In this document: positions 39,513 to 46,840 of the stretch, one piece after another
How the letters are laid out: each line of letters opens with the position of its first letter
Position numbering within the stretch: position 1 is the stretch's first letter
Origin: Saprospiraceae bacterium
GTDB taxonomy: Bacteria; Bacteroidota; Bacteroidia; Chitinophagales; Saprospiraceae
Assembly: GCA_016717265.1 (NCBI GenBank)
Contig: JADKFX010000001.1
Span: forward strand, 4,004,501 to 4,068,500
Length of the DNA stretch: 64,000 bases
Direction: 5' to 3'
The notes under the pieces: generated by a model
Database searches by the model: none
The model's input: the letters and a program-made list of their open reading frames with translations, nothing else
Told to the model about the DNA's origin: nothing
Position numbers and translations under genes: made by a program

Positions 39513-42380
39513 ATGAAATATTTATTGTTTTTTTTAATGACCTTTTGTTTATCAACCATTACAGCGCAGACGGTTGATTCGATGGTCATTAAACAAGTGG
39601 ACAGCCTCATCAAGGTTTCCCGCACCCTTACAGGGCAGCGGAACTTCGACAAAGCCCTCGAAGTGAATGCCGCTGCCGAAAAAATCGCCCTCGAAAAACT
39701 GGGGCGTGAGTCGGCGGCGTATGGCAGTTGTGCCTTCAATAGGGGCAGAGTGAATTATTTAAAAAAAGACCATCCCGAAGCTGAAATATGGTATCTTGAA
39801 GCCAAAGCCATCCGGGAAAAAGCTATCGGCAAGGAGCATCCCGACTATGTTTGGAGCCTGAACAACCTTGCGCTTTTGTACAAAGACATAGGCAACTACC
39901 AAAAAGCCGAACCCCTCTACCTTGAAGCCAAAGCTATCTCGGAAAAAACCGTCGGCAAGGTGCATCCCGACTATGCAATGATTTTAAACAACATGGCGGT
40001 TTGTTACAAGGAAATGGGCAACTATGAAAAAGCCGAACCCCCCTTCCTTGAAGCCAAAGCCATCCGGGAAAAAGCCCTCGGCAAGGAGCATCGCGACTAT
40101 GCCCAAAGCCTGAGCAACCTGGCTGCTATGTACATGGAAATGAGCAACTATGAAAAAGCCGAACCCCTCTACCTCGAATCCAAAGCCATCCGGGAAAAAG
40201 CTATCGGCAAGGACCATCCAGACTATGCGGGGAGTCTTAATAACTTGGCAATTTTGTACTCGGACATGGGCAACTACCAAAAAGCTGAACCATTCTTCCT
40301 TGAAGCCAAAGCTATTTGGGAAAAAGCCCTTGGCAAGGAGCATCCCGAATATGCAAGAAGCCTGAATAACCTTGCGATTTTATACAGGACCATGGGCAAC
40401 TACGCAAAGGCCGAACCCCTCTACCTAGAAAACAAAGCCATCTGCGAAAAAGCCTTCGGCAAGGAGCATCCAGACTATGCAAGGAGCCTGAATAACCTTA
40501 CAAATTTGTACTCAATCATGGGAAACTACGAAAAAGCCGAACCCCTCTACCTCGAATCCAAAGCCATCTATGAAAAAAGCTTCGGCAAGGAGCATCCCGA
40601 CTATGCGAGGAGCCTGAGTAACCTGGCGCATTTGTTTAAGGACATGGGCAACTATGAAAAAGCAGAACCCCTTTACCTTGAATTATCCTCAGTAAATCAA
40701 AAGCTACTGGAAAAAGCCTTGCACCACCTCTCGGAGAGTGAACTGAAAAAGTACATGAACAATTTTGCCACAAGTCAAAGCCGGGCGCTATCCTTTATGC
40801 ATCAAACTGCAGGGACGAAGGCAAGGGCTATCTGTTACGACAACAGCCTTTTTTATAAAGGTTTCTTGCTCAATGCCGCCAACCAAATTAAAAACCTGGC
40901 GCACACCGACGCCACGACCACCGAAAAATTCAACCTATTGAAGTCTTACGAACGCCTCCTCGCTGCCCAATATGCTCTGCCCATTGCCGAACGTGACAGC
41001 GGAAAAGTCGCCGATTTGGAAGAAAAATCCAACACCCTCGAAAAAGACCTCGCCCGCACTGTAGCAGGCTTCGGCGATGCCATGCGGCAGGTCAATTGGC
41101 AGGAAGTACAGCGCAATCTGGCGGCTGGTGAGGCGGCAGTCGAGTTCGTCCACTACGGGTTTGCCGAAATAAAGCAGAATGATAGCACAATGTACGCCGC
41201 CCTCTTACTTTTACCAGAAGCCCAACAGCCCATCTTCATTCTGCTTTTCGAAGAAAAATCACTGGACTCATTACTACATTCCAAATCAGACCGCAAAGCG
41301 GATTATGTCAATTCATTATACACACTTGCTGACCGAGGGGCAATAGCTATTGAAGCAACTAAAAAATCCTTGTATGAAATTTTATGGCAGCCTTTGGAGA
41401 AAGAGTTATCAGGTATTAAAACCATTTATTTTTCACCAACTGGATTATTGCATCGAATCAACCTCGATGCCATTCCTGTTTCTGAGACAGAGACCTTAGC
41501 AGACCGATACAATTTAATAGCACTCAACAGTACCCGACAGTTGGTCATTCCGACTCAAGTAAAAATTTCCAATAATGATGCCGTTCTATTTGGTGGTATT
41601 CAATTTGAACAAGACAGTATATTGCAAATTAATGAACCATTACTTGCATCAAGATCCCGAGGAGAATTAACTTTTAAGTCAATGGATTCAACACTTAGAG
41701 GTGGCACATGGAATTACCTTGCAGGCACTGAGCGTGAAGTCAACTCCATTGAAAAAATCATGCAGACTTCAGGAGTGAATGTTAGCTTGAAAAAAGGCTA
41801 CCAAGCTACGGAGGAATCCTTCAAAAATATCGGTGCAAATAATTCTGCTTCTCCTAGGATATTACACTTCGCTACACATGGTTACTTCTTTCCGGATCCA
41901 AAAAGCACTGCTCAAAAATCAAGTTTAAACGGAGAGCAGGAATCTGTATTCAAAATTTCAGATCACCCCATGCTTCGTTCCGGATTAATCATGGCCGGAG
42001 GCAATGCAGCCTGGCAAGGCAAACAAACACTGGAAGGAAGAGAAGATGGCATTCTAACTGCGTACGAGATATCCCAGATGAATTTATCGAATACAGAATT
42101 AGTTGTTTTGTCGGCATGTGAAACCGGATTAGGTGACATAAAAGGCAACGAAGGTGTTTACGGTTTGCAACGCGCATTCAAAATCGCAGGAGTAAAATAT
42201 CTGATCATGAGTTTGTGGCAAGTGCCAGATAAACAAACATCTTTATTGATGACCACATTTTATAAAAAATGGTTGAGTGAAAAAATGACTATTCCGAATG
42301 CATTTCATGCAGCACAAAAGGAATTGCGTGACAATGGATTGGACCCTTACAATTGGGCGGGGTTTGTGTTGGTGGAGTAA
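39513..42380 (+). CDS. TPR-CHAT protease, array member 9 (composition chimera)
   Basis: 955 residues, signal peptide A18/Q19. Seven TPR units (about residues 98-390) are close to consensus but use EKAIGKEHPDYA/EKALGKEH variants. CHAT dyad H789, in HFATHG, and C869, spacing 80. The 5' part is notably richer in G+C: the line at 40981 has 31 of 60 G+C by hand count, against 22 of 60 at 41641 in the CHAT half. The switch falls near 41230-41260, where similarity to member 10 becomes strong. This suggests the gene joins an N-terminal half of different history to a locally homogenised catalytic half. A short CT tract and a relic gene end follow it. Confidence 0.92.
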   Translation: MKYLLFFLMTFCLSTITAQTVDSMVIKQVDSLIKVSRTLTGQRNFDKALEVNAAAEKIALEKLGRESAAYGSCAFNRGRVNYLKKDHPEAEIWYLEAKAIREKAIGKEHPDYVWSLNNLALLYKDIGNYQKAEPLYLEAKAISEKTVGKVHPDYAMILNNMAVCYKEMGNYEKAEPPFLEAKAIREKALGKEHRDYAQSLSNLAAMYMEMSNYEKAEPLYLESKAIREKAIGKDHPDYAGSLNNLAILYSDMGNYQKAEPFFLEAKAIWEKALGKEHPEYARSLNNLAILYRTMGNYAKAEPLYLENKAICEKAFGKEHPDYARSLNNLTNLYSIMGNYEKAEPLYLESKAIYEKSFGKEHPDYARSLSNLAHLFKDMGNYEKAEPLYLELSSVNQKLLEKALHHLSESELKKYMNNFATSQSRALSFMHQTAGTKARAICYDNSLFYKGFLLNAANQIKNLAHTDATTTEKFNLLKSYERLLAAQYALPIAERDSGKVADLEEKSNTLEKDLARTVAGFGDAMRQVNWQEVQRNLAAGEAAVEFVHYGFAEIKQNDSTMYAALLLLPEAQQPIFILLFEEKSLDSLLHSKSDRKADYVNSLYTLADRGAIAIEATKKSLYEILWQPLEKELSGIKTIYFSPTGLLHRINLDAIPVSETETLADRYNLIALNSTRQLVIPTQVKISNNDAVLFGGIQFEQDSILQINEPLLASRSRGELTFKSMDSTLRGGTWNYLAGTEREVNSIEKIMQTSGVNVSLKKGYQATEESFKNIGANNSASPRILHFATHGYFFPDPKSTAQKSSLNGEQESVFKISDHPMLRSGLIMAGGNAAWQGKQTLEGREDGILTAYEISQMNLSNTELVVLSACETGLGDIKGNEGVYGLQRAFKIAGVKYLIMSLWQVPDKQTSLLMTTFYKKWLSEKMTIPNAFHAAQKELRDNGLDPYNWAGFVLVE

Positions 42381-42393
42381 TCACTTTTTCTTT

Positions 42394-42453
42394 ATCGTTC
42401 TCGCTCTATATTCTCGCTTTTCCTTTCAGCTGGGGTTAATGCTGGAGGAATAA
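42394..42453 (+). repeat. Short CT tract and relic CHAT-gene end after member 9
   Basis: Bases 42397-42424 contain the same CTCGCTCTATATTCTCGC words as the long satellites. Bases 42429-42453 resemble the last codons and stop of the array genes (GGGTTTGTG..GGTGGAATAA type) but are decayed. The remainder of 42381-42632 has no gene. Confidence 0.5.
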
Positions 42454-42632
42454 ATAATAAATTGGTATAATTTCAACATTCTCTATGCTGATCAAATTTC
42501 TTTTATTTGAGTCTGTTTTTGCGTTGATAGCCTATTTTTATTTACTAATTTCCTAAAAAGAATAGAAGTTTCTTTTCATTGATAAAAAGTTCAGAATTAT
42601 TCTTAATTTGCTTGGTCCCTAATAGAAACGGA

Positions 42633-45600
42633 ATGAAATACTGGCTAATATTTTCAGTGCAATGTTATATATCCGCTGTCTTATCACAGAATGTTGATTC
42701 AATTTCAATCAAAAAGGTAGACAGTCTAATTTTAGTTTCTAGGAACTACACTGCAATGAGAGATTATCAAAATGCAATGCAGATAAACGATCTTGCAGAG
42801 AAAATCGTCTTAGAAAAACTCGGAAAAGAATCTTCGGCTTATGGAAGCATCTGTTTTAATCGAGCAAGAGTGCATTATAATGTAAGCAGGAACTATGCTG
42901 AATCTGAAAAATGGTACCTCAAAGCAAAAGAAATTTGGGAAAAAACCTTGGGTCATGAAAATCGCAGTTATGCCAATTGTATTAATAACCTGGCTGTTCT
43001 TTACTATGAATCAGGCAAGTATTCATTAGCTGAAACACTCTATCTGGAATCTAAAGGTATCCGGGAAAGGGTATTAGGAAAAAGACACCCTGATTATGCT
43101 GCAAGCTTGACCAATTTATCCAATATTAATTCTCTTCTGGGAAACTACATTCAATCCGAAGCATATTTACTCGAGGCTAAAAATATCCGGGAAGAAGTAT
43201 TGGGCAAGGAACATCCTGATTATGCATTAAATTTAAATAATCTTGCAGTTTTGTATTTTCGAATGGGGGAATATGAAAAAGCGGAGCCGCTTTATCTGGA
43301 AACAAAATCTATAAGAGAAAAAGTATTAGGAAAAGAGCATCCTGACTATGCCATGAGTTTAAACAATTTGGCTGCTCTGTATCTGGAAATGGCTAATTAC
43401 GATAAAGCGGAAATGCTATATATTGAAGCGTTAGACATATTGAAAAAAATATTGGGAAAAGAGCATCATAATTATGCGGATTGCCTCAACAATCTTGGAT
43501 TAGTGAATCATAAAAAAGGTAATTATGCTAAAGCCAACCAATTTTTTCTGGAAGGCATGGCGATCCGTGAAAAATTATGGGGAAAGTTACATTCTGATTA
43601 TGCCAATAGTCTCATTAATTTATCTGCCCTTTATTTTGAAATGGGTAGTTTTGATAAATCCGAAAATCATTTATTAGAAGCGATGAATATTTTGGAAAAA
43701 GTCTTAGGAAAAGAACATCCATTCTATGCCACCACAGTTAATAATCTTGCCATTTTTTACAACCATATAGGAAAATATGAAAAGGCAGAATCCCTTTTCC
43801 TACAATGCAAAGCCATTCAAAAAAAAGTATTGGGTGATGAACATGCGGATTATTTAAATAACTTAAGTTTATTAGCAGAGCTTTATGAGAATATGGGAGA
43901 AACTGAGAAAGCGGAAAAACTTTTACACTATTCATCTGAAATGAATTATTCCAAAATGATCAAATCCGCTTCCTTTCTCTCTGAACAAGAATTGGGTAAT
44001 TATATTAGCTTGTACGAAAAAAATATGTACAAGATCGGATCCTATATGTTAAAGCGTTCAAGAGCCGAATCGTCTGTCAACCCAGGGGTGATACCTTCCT
44101 TATTGTATGATCAATCTTTATTCCATAAAGGGTTTCTGCTCCAGGCTGTCAATCGGTTGAGCATATTAGCTTTAACTACTCCAGAAACTGAAGAAATTCA
44201 CAATCGCCTTAAAGCTTATCGGCGTAGGCTTTCCATTGAATATAGTAAACCAGCCTCTGATAGAAAGGGTGTATCTGAGTTGGAAGAAAAAGCCAATACC
44301 GCTGAAAAAGAACTCGCCCGTTCACTGGTAGGCTATACTGAAGTAAAGCGCCAAGTAAAATGGGAAGAGGTCCTGTCCACTTTAAAAATTGACGAAGCAG
44401 CCATAGAGTTTGTTTCATTTAAAGTTAATTTTCCTAGCAGGACAGATAGCGTAATGTATGCGGCCTTAGTTTTAAAGTCAGGATCAAAACAACCCAACTT
44501 CATTCCTCTTTTCGAAGAAAAATCATTGGACTCTTTGTTACATTCAAAATCAGAACGCAAAGCAGATTATGTCAATTCATTATACACGCTTACTGACCGA
44601 GGGGCAATAGCTATTGAAGCAACTAAAAAATCCTTGTATGAAATTTTATGGAAGCCTTTGGAGAAAGAATTAACAGGAATTAAAACAATCTATTTTTCTC
44701 CAACTGGATTATTGCATCGAATCAATCTGGATGCGATTCCTATATCTGAAACAGAAACACTAGCAGATAAATATCAATTGACTGAATTGAATAGTACCCG
44801 ACAATTGGTTGTTCCAACTCAACTGAAAAATGTAAACAATGAAGCAGTATTATTTGGTGGAATTCAATTTGACCAAGATTCTTTATCGGTTATCAGCGAA
44901 CCAATTTATGCTTCCCGATCGAGAGGGCAGTTGTCTTTCAAGTCAGTTGATTCAACGCTGCGGGGCGGCATCTGGAATTACTTAGCAGGAACAGAGCGTG
45001 AAGTGAATTCCATCGAAAAAATCATGCAGACTTCCGGTATCCATACCACCTTAAAAAAAGGCTACTTTGCAATAGAAGAATCTTTTAAAAATATCGGTGT
45101 AAATAATAATCCATCTCCTCGAATATTACATATAGCAACACATGGATATTTTTTCTCGGATACCAAAAATAATAGTCAAGAATCACAAGTCAATAATCAA
45201 AATGAAAATGTTTTTACAATCTCTGATCATCCGATGCTACGTTCAGGACTTATAATGGCTGGAGGTAATGTTGCTTGGCAAGGGAAGCAAACTTTGGAGG
45301 GAAGAGAAGATGGAATCCTTACCGCATACGAAATTTCACAAATGAATTTATCCAATACAGAGTTAGTTGTTTTATCTGCATGCGAAACAGGACTTGGTGA
45401 TATCCAAGGCAATGAAGGTGTTTACGGATTACAACGTGCATTTAAAATAGCGGGTGCAAAATATCTTATCATGAGCTTGTGGCAAGTACCCGATAAACAA
45501 ACTTCATTGTTGATGACCACTTTTTACAAAAAATGGCTGGAGGCCGAAGGTCCCGACAAAGGCGGGAATAAGATGTCGATTCCGGAGGCATTTCATGCGG

Positions 45601-45668
45601 CGCAAAAAGAATTACGTGAAATAGGATTGGATCCTTATCAGTGGGCAGGGTTTGTATTGGTGGAATAA
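42633..45668 (+). CDS. TPR-CHAT protease, array member 10
   Basis: 1011 residues from ATG 42633; a TTG at 42579 would add 18 residues. Signal peptide S18/Q19. Eight TPR units (about residues 97-435), mixing consensus and diverged copies. Linker has SELEEKANTAEKELAR. CHAT dyad H837 and C917, spacing 80. Patches of near-identity link it to member 9 (58 identical bases at 44594-44651) and to member 8 (45159-45267). The AEGPDKGGNK insert with its near-palindrome is present at 45551-45567. It is the last array member; its stop is followed directly by a CT satellite, and the next gene is on the opposite strand. Confidence 0.92.
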   Translation: MKYWLIFSVQCYISAVLSQNVDSISIKKVDSLILVSRNYTAMRDYQNAMQINDLAEKIVLEKLGKESSAYGSICFNRARVHYNVSRNYAESEKWYLKAKEIWEKTLGHENRSYANCINNLAVLYYESGKYSLAETLYLESKGIRERVLGKRHPDYAASLTNLSNINSLLGNYIQSEAYLLEAKNIREEVLGKEHPDYALNLNNLAVLYFRMGEYEKAEPLYLETKSIREKVLGKEHPDYAMSLNNLAALYLEMANYDKAEMLYIEALDILKKILGKEHHNYADCLNNLGLVNHKKGNYAKANQFFLEGMAIREKLWGKLHSDYANSLINLSALYFEMGSFDKSENHLLEAMNILEKVLGKEHPFYATTVNNLAIFYNHIGKYEKAESLFLQCKAIQKKVLGDEHADYLNNLSLLAELYENMGETEKAEKLLHYSSEMNYSKMIKSASFLSEQELGNYISLYEKNMYKIGSYMLKRSRAESSVNPGVIPSLLYDQSLFHKGFLLQAVNRLSILALTTPETEEIHNRLKAYRRRLSIEYSKPASDRKGVSELEEKANTAEKELARSLVGYTEVKRQVKWEEVLSTLKIDEAAIEFVSFKVNFPSRTDSVMYAALVLKSGSKQPNFIPLFEEKSLDSLLHSKSERKADYVNSLYTLTDRGAIAIEATKKSLYEILWKPLEKELTGIKTIYFSPTGLLHRINLDAIPISETETLADKYQLTELNSTRQLVVPTQLKNVNNEAVLFGGIQFDQDSLSVISEPIYASRSRGQLSFKSVDSTLRGGIWNYLAGTEREVNSIEKIMQTSGIHTTLKKGYFAIEESFKNIGVNNNPSPRILHIATHGYFFSDTKNNSQESQVNNQNENVFTISDHPMLRSGLIMAGGNVAWQGKQTLEGREDGILTAYEISQMNLSNTELVVLSACETGLGDIQGNEGVYGLQRAFKIAGAKYLIMSLWQVPDKQTSLLMTTFYKKWLEAEGPDKGGNKMSIPEAFHAAQKELREIGLDPYQWAGFVLVE

Positions 45669-45676
45669 ACCCTTTA

Positions 45677-45984
45677 TCATTCTCACTCAATATTCCCGCT
45701 CTATATTCTTCTCGTTCTCATTCTCGCTCTCGTTCTCATTCTCGTTCTCGCTCTATATTCCCACTCTATATTCCCGTTCTCGTTCTCATTCTCACTCTAT
45801 ATTCCCCCTCTATATTCCCGCTCCCCTTCTCACTCTATATTCCCCCTCTATATTCCCGCTCCCCTTCTCACTCTATATTCCCCCTCTATATTCCCGCTCT
45901 ATATTCTTCTCGTTCTCATTCTCGCTCTCGTTCTCATTTTCGCTCTATATTCTCATTCTCGTTCTATATTCCCGCTCTATATTC
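45677..45984 (+). repeat. CT-rich satellite after member 10
   Basis: Same words as the block after member 2. It includes a clean 38-base tandem unit at 45791-45828, 45829-45866 and partly 45867-45898. A longer TTCTTCTCGTTCTC segment occurs near both 45706 and 45904. It separates the array from the convergent DUF4440-like gene, whose stop is only six bases away. Confidence 0.9.
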
Positions 45985-45989
45985 AGGTG

Positions 45990-46448
45990 TCAACTTAACT
46001 TAGTGCTTTGTCTTGCCAATAACTTCCATTTACCTTTTGTTTTTATCCAGGTTTGACAAACATGCAATTTAAGACTTATACTTTTGCCATTCAAAATAAT
46101 ATCATGAAGTGCATGAAAACGAACTATCGCAAGCTTATCAAAACAATGAATTTGTAAACTATCCATTTCGATTTTTTCATAAATTAAATATTTCGATTGG
46201 TTATTAATCAAAAATTCATTTTTATTCTCAACCCAACCATTAGAATGTCCATATGTCAAATCCGAATGCACTAATTTGTCTAATTGCTTCGCATCTCTTG
46301 AAATCAATGTATTGTTAAAATCTTTGACAAGCGATTCTAAAATAATACATTCTTGTCCATTTAAAAATACATGTAAATTAGTCAGTAATACCAACAATAT
46401 AAATATTCTCTGAATATTGTTAAAAAACAACTTCTCTAAATAACCCAT
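45990..46448 (-). CDS. DUF4440 / NTF2-like secreted protein
   Basis: 152 residues. An N-terminal hydrophobic stretch (IFILLVLLTNLHVFL) suggests a signal peptide or anchor. The rest fits the NTF2-like DUF4440 fold: an N-terminal helix with FNNTLISRDAKQLDKL, then HSDLTYGHSNGW, and C-terminal strands ending VCQTWIKTKGKWKLLARQ. Members of this group bind small ligands or are enzymes of unknown reaction; no assignment is possible here. The gene faces the array end across the CT satellite. Confidence 0.75.
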   Translation of the reverse strand: MGYLEKLFFNNIQRIFILLVLLTNLHVFLNGQECIILESLVKDFNNTLISRDAKQLDKLVHSDLTYGHSNGWVENKNEFLINNQSKYLIYEKIEMDSLQIHCFDKLAIVRFHALHDIILNGKSISLKLHVCQTWIKTKGKWKLLARQSTKLS

Positions 46449-46597
46449 GGAAATTATATTTTACAAAGCAAAATAAAGCTATTTATACCAGGCTTACCTT
46501 TAGAATTGAACGAATTACAAATTAAGAATCTAAAATTGTTCATTTAATGAAGCTAACATTCGAAAATGATCAAACCGATATCCGTTTACACCCACTT

Positions 46598-46840
46598 TTA
46601 TCTCGGCTTGATTTTAGTTCGTTTAATTGAATCGATTCTATGTTGATCGTATTCTTCATTTGGAGATCCTGCTTTTGGGATTCGGTGCATGATGCTGTCT
46701 TTATTTGTTGGTTTACCAATAACCGGATCCTTTCCTCCTTGATTAGATGAAGGCTTATCCATTGCACGATGATTGCATGCAAATAATACAAAAAGCAGAT
46801 TAACGATTAACCAATACTTTTTCCGTTTTAATAATTTCAT
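46598..46840 (-). CDS. Small putative lipoprotein
   Basis: 80 residues with a lysine-rich start, a hydrophobic run and a lipobox-like LFACN, so Cys about residue 22 would be lipidated. The mature part is short, polar and Pro/Lys/Asp-rich without a recognised domain. It overlaps the 3' end of the upstream T9SS-cargo gene by 41 bases, which makes the start less certain. The lipoprotein-like N terminus is the main support. Confidence 0.5.
   Translation of the reverse strand: MKLLKRKKYWLIVNLLFVLFACNHRAMDKPSSNQGGKDPVIGKPTNKDSIMHRIPKAGSPNEEYDQHRIDSIKRTKIKPR

Noticed and set aside
12372..45668. Link to the type III-E CRISPR TPR-CHAT protease (Craspase)
   Set aside because: No Cas7-11, crRNA array, Csx30 or RpoE-like partner was found, and these proteins have signal peptides. 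Only the domain family is shared.
46570..46791. 73-codon - strand frame overlapping the small lipoprotein
   Set aside because: Alternative frame of the same DNA; the lipobox frame at 46598-46840 is better supported.
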